This document shows positions 25,653-34,037 of a DNA stretch of 64,000 bases, piece by piece. Every line of letters starts with the position of its first letter. The stretch's first letter is position 1. The translations under genes and the position numbers were made by a program. Source of the stretch: Poriferisodalis sp965208895 (GTDB taxonomy: Bacteria; Actinomycetota; Acidimicrobiia; Acidimicrobiales; Poriferisodalaceae); assembly GCF_965208895.1 (NCBI RefSeq), contig NZ_OZ242363.1:2542001-2606000 (forward strand), written 5' to 3'. The notes beneath the pieces are model-generated. The model searched no databases, was not told the origin of the DNA, and saw only the letters and a list, made by a program, of their open reading frames with translations.

Positions 25653-28205
25653 TCAATCTGATGGGGCTTGGGCGATGGTGTTGGTGTCGTAGAGCGCGGT
25701 GATCTCGGTGAAGGTGTAGCCGAGTTCGGTCAGGATCGCTTCGTTGTGCTGGCCGAGCTTTGGGGCTGGGCTGACGGCGGCGGGGGTTGATTCGAAGCGG
25801 AAGGGCAGACCGGGGAACAGCTGCGGTTGTTCGCCAGGGCGGGCGTGATCGACCATCAGGTTTCGGGCGATGCTGTGGTCATCGTTGACGATGTCGGCGA
25901 CTGTCATCACAGCTGAAGCGCTGATCCCGGCTGCCTGCAACTCGGCGGCGGCATCGTGCTTGTCCCGCGTCAGCGTCCAGCGTTCGATCATGGTGTCGAT
26001 GGTGTCGTGATCGGCTTGGCGAGCTGCCGCGGTTGCCCAGTGGGGCTTGCATGTTGGGTCGTCGAGCGCCCCGACGAGTGCCTTCCATGCCTCGTCGTCG
26101 GTGACGGTGAGTGCCAGCCAGGCGTCATCGCCAAGGCACCGGTAGACGCCCGCCGGGGCTGCGTCTGGCGAGCGTGCTCCGCGGCGTGGCGGTGGTGGGG
26201 CGCCGGGGTGGCGCATGGATGCTTCGGCGAACTGGTCGCCTGCTACGGCGATCGCTGTTTCGAGCTGCGAGAGGTCGACCGAAACCGGATTGCTGGTGCG
26301 CCAGTGCTGCCACAGGGCTGCCAGGGCGACAACCGTTCCGTGCAGGCCGCCGACGACGTCGGGGAAGGCGATGCCTTGCTTGTAGGGGCCCGAGTCGGGG
26401 TAGCCAGTGGTGGAGGCCAAGCCCGAAGCGGCGTCGAGCACCGGGCCCCAGCTGATGCGTTCGGCGTCGGGACCGGTGGCGCCGAAGCCGGACATGTCGA
26501 GCGTCACGATGGCGGGGTTCATCTCGCGCAGCTCGGCGGGCGTGATACCGGCGGAGCGGACGCCGCGTGGGCTGTAGTTGTTAACGACGATGTCGGCCGT
26601 TGCGACCAGCCGGCTCAGCGCCTCACGGCCGCCGGGAGCCTTCAGGTCCAAGCAGAGGCCCCGCTTCGAGCGGTTCATCTTGTTCCAGTGACCGAGCCGG
26701 TTGAACCAGTCGTCGCCGGGGTCGTTGTTCAGGAAGATGCCGTTGCGCGACAGAGGGCCGGGCAGCTGCCCCCATTCCCAGCTCCCCCGTTCGGCGACGA
26801 TCTTCTCGGCGGGCGGCATGGCGAGACCGCGTGCGGTGGGGTGCTCGATCTTGACGACGTCGGCGCCGAGATCGCCGAGCATCCGGCATACCAGCGGACC
26901 TGCCCATGCAATCGTGAACTCCACGACTCGTACGCCCGCAAGCGGCTTGGCGCCGTCGGGCCAGATCGGTTCTCTGCCTCGGGTGGTCGCGGCATCGCCC
27001 ACCGCGGCGTCGGCCGTCAGGGTGGCGGACACTAGGGCGTCGGTGCCGAGCGCTGGTGCGCGGCGAAACTGCGGTGTCGCGCCGTCAATACGAGCCGGCG
27101 GACCCGGCACCCGCGGTCGTGCTGTGACGACTGTCATCTCGTCGCTCAACGAAGAGCCATCCGACACCGGTGCCCCAGCCGCTGAGTCGGCCGGCGCAGC
27201 GTCGGCCGGCAGGGCATCCAGGTTCACCCAGTAGCCGCGTGCGGCGAGCTGCGGGCTGACGAGCATGTCGTCGAGACTGGCCACCGGTCCGGAGGGGACC
27301 TGGTTGTCCTGCAGCGCAGTGACCGCCTCATCGACGGTCTTGGTGGCAGCCCAGGCAGAGATGCTCTCGTCCAGCTCGTCGGCGTGGTCGAAACGCACGG
27401 CGGGCACATAGAGGTCGTCGCGGGCCAGCAACTCGACCTGGTCCATGGCGATGCAGAAGCCTTCCCACTGGTGGACCGAAACGGCCGCGATGCAAACCCA
27501 GCCGTCTATGCACTCATAGAGCGCCAGCGGATGGTGCTGCTCGCCGAAACGGTTTCCCCACCGCCGCTTGGTGACGCCGTTGTGGGTGTAGAGGCTGAAG
27601 CTCCATTGGTGAGCGTTGGCGAGCGCCTCCAGTGCGGACACCTCCACGAGGTCGCCGCGGCCAGTCGTCGCGGCGTTGACCAGCGCAGCCCCGATGCCGA
27701 TCGCCGCAGTCGCCCCGACCAGGTGTGTGAGCCATGGGCCGCCGCCCGGCAGCGGGTGCCGGTCTGGCTCGCCGTTGAGGCTCATATGCCCGCCGAGCGC
27801 CCAATGCTCGAGCGGGCCAGCCCGCCACGCCGACTTCGGCCCCGTGAACCCGTACGGCGTAATGGCGGCTGCCACGAGCTGGGGGTGCGCCTCGCGCGCA
27901 CCGGTGACCTCCGCTTGCGTCGAAGCCAGATCGCCCTGGCAATCCAGCACCAAGACATCGAAGCCCGCAGCCAATTCCGCCAGCGATGCACCAGGGTCTC
28001 GCAGAACGCTCGTCATGTTGGCGCGCAAGTACTCCCATGCCACAGAAACGCGGCCGTCGCCGCTGTCGAGCACACGTGACTGCCGCAGACGGGAGCCCTC
28101 TGGCGGCTCGCCCACCACGACCTCGGCGCCGGTCATCGCGAGCAGCCGAGCGCAGTAGGCACCCGCTCGCCCGTCGCTCAGATCCAGTACCCGAACGCCT
28201 CGCAC
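25653..28205 (-). CDS. Tandem CaiB/BaiF (family III) CoA-transferase
   Basis: 850 residues, two family III CoA-transferase units in one chain. Unit 1 about 1-385 (GVRVLDLSDGRAGAYCARLL; ITPYGFTGP); unit 2 about 415-845 (GVRVVEFTIAWAGPLVCRML, GADVVKIEHP, LDLKAPGGREAL, MSGFGATGPD). The GTG start has SD AGGGG. These enzymes move CoA between carboxylic acids, e.g. formyl-CoA, carnitine or bile-acid substrates. A normal subunit is about 400 residues, so this is a fusion that probably replaces a two-gene or homodimer arrangement. Enoyl-CoA hydratase lies upstream on the same strand. Confidence 0.9.
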   Translation of the reverse strand: MRGVRVLDLSDGRAGAYCARLLAMTGAEVVVGEPPEGSRLRQSRVLDSGDGRVSVAWEYLRANMTSVLRDPGASLAELAAGFDVLVLDCQGDLASTQAEVTGAREAHPQLVAAAITPYGFTGPKSAWRAGPLEHWALGGHMSLNGEPDRHPLPGGGPWLTHLVGATAAIGIGAALVNAATTGRGDLVEVSALEALANAHQWSFSLYTHNGVTKRRWGNRFGEQHHPLALYECIDGWVCIAAVSVHQWEGFCIAMDQVELLARDDLYVPAVRFDHADELDESISAWAATKTVDEAVTALQDNQVPSGPVASLDDMLVSPQLAARGYWVNLDALPADAAPADSAAGAPVSDGSSLSDEMTVVTARPRVPGPPARIDGATPQFRRAPALGTDALVSATLTADAAVGDAATTRGREPIWPDGAKPLAGVRVVEFTIAWAGPLVCRMLGDLGADVVKIEHPTARGLAMPPAEKIVAERGSWEWGQLPGPLSRNGIFLNNDPGDDWFNRLGHWNKMNRSKRGLCLDLKAPGGREALSRLVATADIVVNNYSPRGVRSAGITPAELREMNPAIVTLDMSGFGATGPDAERISWGPVLDAASGLASTTGYPDSGPYKQGIAFPDVVGGLHGTVVALAALWQHWRTSNPVSVDLSQLETAIAVAGDQFAEASMRHPGAPPPPRRGARSPDAAPAGVYRCLGDDAWLALTVTDDEAWKALVGALDDPTCKPHWATAAARQADHDTIDTMIERWTLTRDKHDAAAELQAAGISASAVMTVADIVNDDHSIARNLMVDHARPGEQPQLFPGLPFRFESTPAAVSPAPKLGQHNEAILTELGYTFTEITALYDTNTIAQAPSD

Positions 28206-28302
28206 ATCACCCCTGAGTCGCCGCCAGCCCAGCGGGCCCGGATCGTACCCACGCCGCTTGGTTCCCGCTTCTGCTGTGAGCCGCGACGGATTCGCCGTCG
28301 AG

Positions 28303-29055
28303 TTAGCTGCGGTAATCGGGGTCGCGGCGTTCGGCGAATGCCCGCAAGCCCTCCTTGGCGTCGGGGGAGGCGAAGGCCGACCGGGTGTACTCCTGGTACA
28401 GCCGCAGGCCGTCGGCCAGTGACATCTCGCGGCCCCGCAATGCCAGTTCCTTGGTCATCCGGATGGCGGCGGGGCCGTTCGCGGCGATCTGATCGGCGAT
28501 GCCCCGGGCGGTTGCCTGCAGGTTTTCGGGCGCGGTCTTCTCGCTGACGAGCCCGACGCGCAACGCCTCGGCGGCATCGATGAACGAACCGGTCAGCAGC
28601 AACCGCATTGCGTCCGACGAGCCGATCAAGCCCGGCAGACGCAGCGCGCCGTAGCCGTGCAGGATCGCCCAGCGCACTTCCGGGCAGCCGAACTGCGCGG
28701 TGTCATCGCACACCCGGATGTCGCAGAACAACGCCAGTTCCAGCCCGCCCGCCAGGCAATAGCCCTGAATGGCCGCGATCGTGGGCTTGGCGGTTTCCAG
28801 CCCGATGTCGAACCGGTTTGGACGCCACGGCATCCAGGCTTCCCGATCCGCAAACTCGCCGAGGTCGTGGCCCGAAGTGAACGCCCGGCCGGTGCCGGTG
28901 ACGATCGTGCACCGCACCGCGGGGTCGGCATCGGAGGCGACGAGCGATTCTCCGATGCCGTGGTACATCTCATCGGTCATCGCATTGAGCTTGTCCGGCC
29001 GGTTCAACGTGATCGTCGCCACGTGCCCGTCGACTTCGTAGGTCACCTCGTCCAT
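28303..29055 (-). CDS. Enoyl-CoA hydratase/isomerase family protein
   Basis: 250-residue crotonase. Oxyanion-hole segments (FTSGHDLGEF and AGGLELALFCD) and the acidic catalytic region (FGCPEVRWAILHG) are present. It would hydrate or isomerise an enoyl-CoA intermediate. Same strand as, and about 97 bp upstream of, the double CoA-transferase, suggesting a common catabolic transcript. Exact substrate not inferable. Confidence 0.9.
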   Translation of the reverse strand: MDEVTYEVDGHVATITLNRPDKLNAMTDEMYHGIGESLVASDADPAVRCTIVTGTGRAFTSGHDLGEFADREAWMPWRPNRFDIGLETAKPTIAAIQGYCLAGGLELALFCDIRVCDDTAQFGCPEVRWAILHGYGALRLPGLIGSSDAMRLLLTGSFIDAAEALRVGLVSEKTAPENLQATARGIADQIAANGPAAIRMTKELALRGREMSLADGLRLYQEYTRSAFASPDAKEGLRAFAERRDPDYRS

Positions 29056-29202
29056 GGCCAGCCCCTCTCAGCTTGTTGGCCGAATGCTTGCACGATGCGC
29101 CCGCGGGTGCCGCCGCAGGGCGACAAACGTCCGAGAAAATCGTTCTGCGCTGAAACGCGGCCGCGGTACGTTGGCCGTGCCAGCCGATGAAGGGCCCCAT
29201 TG

Positions 29203-30198
29203 ATGACAGCGACGCTGCGCGACCTGGTGATGTCCAAGGGCTACGTCGTGGCCGACGGCGCAATGGGCACGCAGCTGTTCGCCGCCGGGCTGTCGGCGGG
29301 CTGGTCGCCGGAGGAATGGAATCTCAGCCACCCCGACGAGATACGCGCCGTCCACCGGGGCTACCTGCAGGCCGGCGCAGACCTGATCGTGACCAACAGC
29401 TTCGGCGGCAACTGCTTCCGTCAGTCGCTGCACGGCTTCGAACACCGGGTAGGTGAGCTGAACCAAGCTGCCGCGCAGATCGGCCGGCTCGAAGCCGACG
29501 CGGAGACGGAGCGGTCAGGGCGGCCAGTGCTCGTAGCCGGATCCATGGGGCCCACCGGCGAGCTGCTCGCACCGCTCGGCACCATGGAGGCGGATACGTG
29601 CGAAACCGCATTCGCCGAGCAGGCCGCTGCGCTGGCCGCAGGCGGGGTCGATCTGCTGTGGATCGAGACGATGAGCGCTCTCGACGAGGTCGAGGCTGCC
29701 GTTCGAGGGGCACGCTCGGCGTGCGACCTGCCGATCGCCGCCACCATGAGCTTCGACACTGCCGGCCGCACGATGATGGGCGTCACCGGCAGGGAACTCG
29801 TTGAACGGCTGGGGGCGCTGGAGCTCGCTGCCCTCGGCGCCAACTGCGGGAATAACGTGCCCGACACCGAGGCGGCTGTCATCGTCATTGCCAACGTCGG
29901 CAGCGGCACGCTGACGGTATCCAAGCCGAACGCGGGGGTGCCCCACTGGCACGGCGACGGACTGGTCTACGACGGCACACCCGAGTTGCTCGCCGCGCAC
30001 GCACACCGCGCGCACATAGCGGGCGTCGATGTGATCGGCAGCTGCTGCGGCAGTTCACCGGCGCACACCGAGCGGATCGTCTCGGTGCTCGCAGGCGATG
30101 AACCGCCGCCGTCCGTCGAGGTGGTCCTCAACCCGAAGACAGCCCTCGATGAACGCCTGGTTCGCCGCCGCCCCCGCCGACGCCGCAGCGGCGGCTGA
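29203..30198 (+). CDS. Homocysteine S-methyltransferase family protein
   Basis: 331 residues, Pfam S-methyl_trans type (betaine-homocysteine methyltransferase or MetH N-terminal domain). The zinc cysteines are in GANCGNN and GSCCGSS; the N terminus ADGAMGTQLFAAG and VTNSFGGN are diagnostic. No cobalamin domain is attached. ATG 29203 follows a TTG. The C terminus is Arg-rich. Methyl donor unknown; it may demethylate a betaine or sulfonium compound. Confidence 0.88.
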   Translation: MTATLRDLVMSKGYVVADGAMGTQLFAAGLSAGWSPEEWNLSHPDEIRAVHRGYLQAGADLIVTNSFGGNCFRQSLHGFEHRVGELNQAAAQIGRLEADAETERSGRPVLVAGSMGPTGELLAPLGTMEADTCETAFAEQAAALAAGGVDLLWIETMSALDEVEAAVRGARSACDLPIAATMSFDTAGRTMMGVTGRELVERLGALELAALGANCGNNVPDTEAAVIVIANVGSGTLTVSKPNAGVPHWHGDGLVYDGTPELLAAHAHRAHIAGVDVIGSCCGSSPAHTERIVSVLAGDEPPPSVEVVLNPKTALDERLVRRRPRRRRSGG

Positions 30199-30273
30199 CG
30201 CCGACCGGATGCAGTTGTGACGGGCTGACCGTGTCCGAACTCGTGGTTTCCACGTGCGATCTAGGGTGATCCC

Positions 30274-31272
30274 ATGAACGGTCAGCTGCTCGCGGGTACC
30301 ACCCGAGGTGTCTTCGTCATCGACGACGCAGGAGCCACACAGACACTCGACGCTCGCCACGTCCGCGACCTCGTCAACCTTGACGATCGCGTGCTCGCTG
30401 GTGCGGCCGGGGGTCTGTACACCAGTCTCGACGGCGGTCGCACGTGGTCTGGACCGCAGCTCGAGGGCTGCGACGTGTGGCAGATTCGCGCCGCGCCCGG
30501 TGGGCGGCTCTACGCCAGCACCGAGCCGGCCGCCTTGTTCCGCAGCGACGACGAGGGGGCGACGTGGGCGGAGATTTCTTCGTTCGCCAGCCTTCCTGAG
30601 GCGGCGCAGTGGTGTGTGCCCATCGAGCCTCCCCAACCTGGTCGCGCCCGAGCCCTGGTCATCGACGAAGACGATCCCGACCGCATCTGGATCGGCGTCG
30701 AGGTCGGCGGAATAGCCCGCACCACCGACGGCGGCGAGAGCTGGACGGTCGATCTGCCAGGTGGCAATCCCGACATCCACATGATGTTCGCCCACCCCGC
30801 CGAGCCCGGAGTGCTGTTCATCAGCACCGGCTACGGCCGCTTCGACGGTGTCGCCGAAGAACTTGAAGGCAACGCCGGCGTGTTCCGCTCCGACGACTAC
30901 GGCGAGACATGGGACTACGCCTGGAAGGGCGTCGTGCCGCGCTACTCGCGCCCGCTGTGCATCGACCGCCGCGACCCCTACAGCGTCACCGTCGCCAGCG
31001 CCCCCACCGCGTTCTCGCACTACAAAGACGATGGCGGGGCCAACGCAGCCCTGTACCGGTCGGACGACCACGGCCGGTCGTGGCGGTCGCTCTGCGACGA
31101 TGCCCATTCGCCCTCGCCCGTCAATTTTCACGGCCTGATCGCCGACCCGGCCAACGTGGGCGGCGTCCTCGTCGGCACCGACACCGGCGAGGTGTGGCAG
31201 GTGTCCGAAGATGCCCAGTGGATCGAGCTCGGGTCCGGGTTACCTCTCGTCTGGTCGCTGGCGGTGGTCTGA
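30274..31272 (+). CDS. BNR/Asp-box beta-propeller protein
   Basis: 332 residues with regularly spaced Asp-box motifs (SLDGGRTW, SDDEGATW, TDGGESW, SDDYGETW, SDDHGRSW), the turn signature of sialidase/Ycf48/VPS10-type propellers. No signal peptide or catalytic sialidase triad is recognisable, so it is probably cytoplasmic and binding rather than hydrolytic. The sequence right after its stop encodes a decapitated TTC38-like gene. Confidence 0.8.
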   Translation: MNGQLLAGTTRGVFVIDDAGATQTLDARHVRDLVNLDDRVLAGAAGGLYTSLDGGRTWSGPQLEGCDVWQIRAAPGGRLYASTEPAALFRSDDEGATWAEISSFASLPEAAQWCVPIEPPQPGRARALVIDEDDPDRIWIGVEVGGIARTTDGGESWTVDLPGGNPDIHMMFAHPAEPGVLFISTGYGRFDGVAEELEGNAGVFRSDDYGETWDYAWKGVVPRYSRPLCIDRRDPYSVTVASAPTAFSHYKDDGGANAALYRSDDHGRSWRSLCDDAHSPSPVNFHGLIADPANVGGVLVGTDTGEVWQVSEDAQWIELGSGLPLVWSLAVV

Positions 31273-31274
31273 CG

Positions 31275-31969
31275 AGCCGCGGACACGCAGAACGCCGGGG
31301 GCGCAACGCGTCGATCTCCTCGATGGCTGGCTGCCCAGCTCCGACCGGGCGAGCGTGCTGCACTGCCACATCTGGTGGCACTACGCGCTGGCGCTGCTCG
31401 CGGTCCAGCGCTGCGACGCCGCGTGGGAAGCCTTCAGCCAGAATTGCCTGCCCGGCACGACGACCAGCCCGCCGATCACCGTGTTCTCCGATTCCTCGTC
31501 GTTCATGTGGCGCACAGAGCTGGCGGGCAACCCGCGCAACCGAGACTCGTGGGAGTCGGTGCGCGAGTTCTACGAGAAGAACTTCCCCCAGCCGATGGTG
31601 TTCGTCGATGCCCATGTCGGCCTCCTCTACGCCGCACTGGGCGAAACCGAGCAGCTGCAAACCACCATCTCGCTGCTGACCGAACTCGGCGAAGCAAGCC
31701 GCCTGCCCGCAGGTACGACCGGAGCAGAGCTGGCGCGGGCCTATGCCGCGTTCGTCGACGAGAAGTGGTCGGCGGTCATCGACGTTCTCGAGCCGCTGAT
31801 CCCTCAAGTCGTGCGCATCGGCGGCAGCCGAGCCCAGCGCGACCTGATGACCAACACGCTGCTGGCCGCTTACGTCCGCAGCGGGCGCATCGACGAGGCT
31901 CGGGCCTTCTGCGCACGCGTGGTCGATCGCCGCCCCACACGCCCGGTGGCCGGTTTCGAACTGTGCTGA
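31275..31969 (+). pseudogene. TTC38-like tetratricopeptide protein, 3' half only
   Basis: The frame encodes LHCHIWWHYALALLAV and FVDAHVGLLYAALGE, which match the C-terminal half of TTC38-family helical-repeat proteins (normally well over 400 residues). Nothing equivalent to the N-terminal half is found upstream, where the BNR gene ends. The frame is open into the BNR gene, so a shorter protein could still be made, but a truncated relic created by deletion is more likely. Confidence 0.6.
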
Positions 31970-32001
31970 CCGGCAGCCGCGAGATCGCACCCCGTCGGCG
32001 A

Positions 32002-32418
32002 TCAGAACCCGTGCCAGCCGTCCTGGGCTGACGCCTGCCGGATCCACAGTTCCATCTGCGCGGCGTCAAACTGGCCCTCGGCTATGTCGACCCAACGCGC
32101 ATCAGGGTCCTTGCCCGAGCCAGGCGGTTCGGGAGACAGCAGTGCGCCGTTCAGAAACGTCACCTTGACGTAGCGGGTGAACGCATGGCAGCTCGCAAAC
32201 CAGCCGCGCCCGGAAACGCCATAGAAGGGCGAATTCCACCGCACCGCCTTGCGCACGTCGGGCACAACACGCTCGATCAGGTCATCCAGCTGGCGAGCAA
32301 TGACGCCCTTCCAATTCGGCATCGCCGCGATGTACGCCTGCACCGGGGCATCGCCGTCGCCGTTGGGGATCTGCGGATTGCCGCCGGCAAGCAGCTTCGG
32401 CGATTCCGAAGAAACCAT
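32002..32418 (-). CDS. DUF1801 (YdhG-like) protein
   Basis: 138 residues with the DUF1801 pattern: VQAYIAAMPNWKGVIARQLD, RKAVRWNSPFYGVSGRGWF, FTRYVKVTFLNGALL and WVDIAEGQFDAAQM. A small conserved bacterial domain of uncertain function, distantly like an iron-chaperone (frataxin-like) fold. Clear single-gene unit on the minus strand. Confidence 0.85.
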   Translation of the reverse strand: MVSSESPKLLAGGNPQIPNGDGDAPVQAYIAAMPNWKGVIARQLDDLIERVVPDVRKAVRWNSPFYGVSGRGWFASCHAFTRYVKVTFLNGALLSPEPPGSGKDPDARWVDIAEGQFDAAQMELWIRQASAQDGWHGF

Positions 32419-32444
32419 GGTGGACGAGAGCGGCCGGCTGAGCG

Positions 32445-32606
32445 TCAGCCGTCGCGACGCCGGCGGCCCAAATCGGCAGCGACAGCAATGCCCACGGCAA
32501 TGCCTGCCGCTACGCCAATGCCCATGTTGCCGATGAGCGCGCCGAGGCCTACTCCACCTCCAGCTCCAATGGCGACGCCGAGACCGAGGCCTCTATCTAC
32601 GCGCAC
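32445..32606 (-). CDS. Small glycine-zipper membrane peptide
   Basis: A 53-residue frame on the minus strand from GTG 32606, preceded by a strong SD (AAGGAG, 7 bp). After MRVDRG it is almost wholly Gly/Ala/Val/Ile with GxxxG spacing (GVAIGAGGGVGLGALIG, GIGVAAGIAVGIAVAA) and ends in a basic RRRRDG. It is likely a single- or double-pass membrane peptide. It lies between tRNA-Ala and the DUF1801 gene. Function unknown. Confidence 0.65.
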   Translation of the reverse strand: MRVDRGLGLGVAIGAGGGVGLGALIGNMGIGVAAGIAVGIAVAADLGRRRRDG

Positions 32607-32653
32607 GTCGTGCTCCTTCCATCGAGCAGCGAACTGGTGGGACCGCAGAAACT

Positions 32654-32730
32654 TGGTGGAGCTGACGGGACTCGAACCCGTGACCCCCTGCTTGCAAAGC
32701 AGGTGCTCTTGCCATCTGAGCTACAGCCCC
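32654..32730 (-). tRNA. tRNA-Ala (anticodon TGC)
   Basis: Minus strand: acceptor GGGGCTG/CAGCTCC with one G-T pair, D arm TAGCTCAGATGGCAAGAGC, anticodon loop with TGC in CTGCTTTGCAAGCAG, T arm GGGTTCGAGTCCC, and an encoded CCA at the 3' end. It is flanked by the glycine-zipper gene downstream and the RusA-like gene upstream. Confidence 0.96.
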
Positions 32731-32828
32731 AACGAGTCGAAGCGCTGTGAGGGTACCGCTCGGTGTGCCAGACAACTGAGCCTGAAATTCAGGCGACCGC
32801 TCGATTCCAGTCGGTTAGCTTCGAAGCA

Positions 32829-33254
32829 GTGTCCCTTCCATTGGAGTTCATCGTCGACGGGTCGCCCGTGAGCCAGCAGGCGAAGAAGGCATCGCGTCGT
32901 CGCGCTTGGCAGGCACGGGTCAGCCAGGCGGCCTCGGCGCCATGGAGCTCTCCGAGCGCCATCGCGGGCGATGTTGCGGTCACGATCAACTACTTTTGCT
33001 CAGATCCATGGGCCGACCGGCGAGAGTCGCTCGATGTCGACAACGTGCCGAAGCCGATTCTGGACGCGCTCAAAGGACTTGTGTACATCGACGACAAGCA
33101 GGTGATCGATGTTGAGTGCCACCGACGCAACCTGCATGACGATCTCCGGTGGGACGGCGCGACGGCTGTCTTGCACCCCCACGTGACCAGGACTACCCCG
33201 TTCCTGCACGTACTGGTGGCGGCTGCTGACGCGAGAGAGCTGTTTGCGCGATGA
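32829..33254 (+). CDS. RusA-like Holliday junction resolvase
   Basis: About 141 residues from GTG 32829 (TTG/ATG-type starts further upstream in frame are less likely). The signature DVDNVPKPILDALKGLVYIDD carries the acidic residues that bind Mg in RusA endonucleases, followed by the conserved VIDVECHRR. It would cut four-way DNA junctions. RusA genes are usually phage-borne. The next gene overlaps its stop (ATGA), so they form a two-gene unit beside tRNA-Ala. Confidence 0.87.
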   Translation: MSLPLEFIVDGSPVSQQAKKASRRRAWQARVSQAASAPWSSPSAIAGDVAVTINYFCSDPWADRRESLDVDNVPKPILDALKGLVYIDDKQVIDVECHRRNLHDDLRWDGATAVLHPHVTRTTPFLHVLVAAADARELFAR

Positions 33255-33934
33255 CTGCGAAGCAGGACGTTCCGAGTGCGGGCCTCGAGACGTATTGGCT
33301 GGAAAAGACGGCGAAGGAATACCGCGAACGGGGCTTCGACGTCAGTCTGGGGACCCGGCTCAAGTTTCTGCCCGGCTTCCGACCTGACATCGTGGCGACC
33401 AAGGGCGACGACAACCGGGTGATCGAAGTGAAGCGGAGGATGACGCTGCAGAAGGACGCAGCGATCGCCGAACTGGCCCGCGTCGTCGAGTCGGAGCCTG
33501 GGTGGCAACTCGATCTCGTCTTGATCCCAGAGGCGCACCAACTCGCTGCTCCGGACGATTCACAGCCGCTGGGCATCAGTGAAGCCCTGCATCGCTTGAG
33601 CCACGCCCAGCACCTCCGAGAAGCAGGAAATCTGGAGTCATCGCTCCTCATCGCATGGTCAGCCTGTGAGGCAGTGATCCGCACCCTGTTGCAGGAGGAG
33701 ACGGGCCGTCGGGCTGAAGTGCCCCCCTCCAGCCTGCTGATCGACTCGGCGACGATGCACGGCGTGATTTCTCACGACGACGGCGATTACCTCAAGCAGC
33801 TGCTGCCGCTTCGGAACGCCGTGGCACACGGAATGAGTCACGCCGACGTCCAAGACACTGCCGTCCTCGGACTCTTTGAGTTCGTCCATCATGTCGTTGA
33901 TGAAGCAGCAAATGACGACACCGCGTCGTCCTGA
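33251..33934 (+). CDS. REase (AHJR-like) plus HEPN-like domain protein
   Basis: 227 residues. The N-terminal part (about 15-95) has a PD-(D/E)xK nuclease pattern: FRPDIVATKGDDNRVIEVKRR supplies Asp, Glu and Lys. The C-terminal part (about 115-220) is helical with RNAVAHGMSHADV, resembling HEPN-type or swacos-like helical domains in which RxxxH is functional. The combination resembles AHJR-like restriction endonuclease proteins seen in cyanobacteria. Coupled to rusA by ATGA. A role in DNA repair or defence is likely; which one is not known. Confidence 0.7.
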   Translation: MTAKQDVPSAGLETYWLEKTAKEYRERGFDVSLGTRLKFLPGFRPDIVATKGDDNRVIEVKRRMTLQKDAAIAELARVVESEPGWQLDLVLIPEAHQLAAPDDSQPLGISEALHRLSHAQHLREAGNLESSLLIAWSACEAVIRTLLQEETGRRAEVPPSSLLIDSATMHGVISHDDGDYLKQLLPLRNAVAHGMSHADVQDTAVLGLFEFVHHVVDEAANDDTASS

Positions 33935-34037
33935 AATCCAAGTCTGACGCTCGAAGCCTGGAATTGCCTGCCGGGAAACCAAGTTTCGCGTTGAGTGTCA
34001 GGCGGGCACGGCTGGTGCAGGGCAGGCTTGAGGGCTG

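Noticed and set aside
32654..33934. Integrated element using tRNA-Ala as attachment site
   Set aside because: No integrase, no duplicate tRNA 3' end, and the RusA/REase unit lies on the 5' side of the tRNA, not the usual side for integration.
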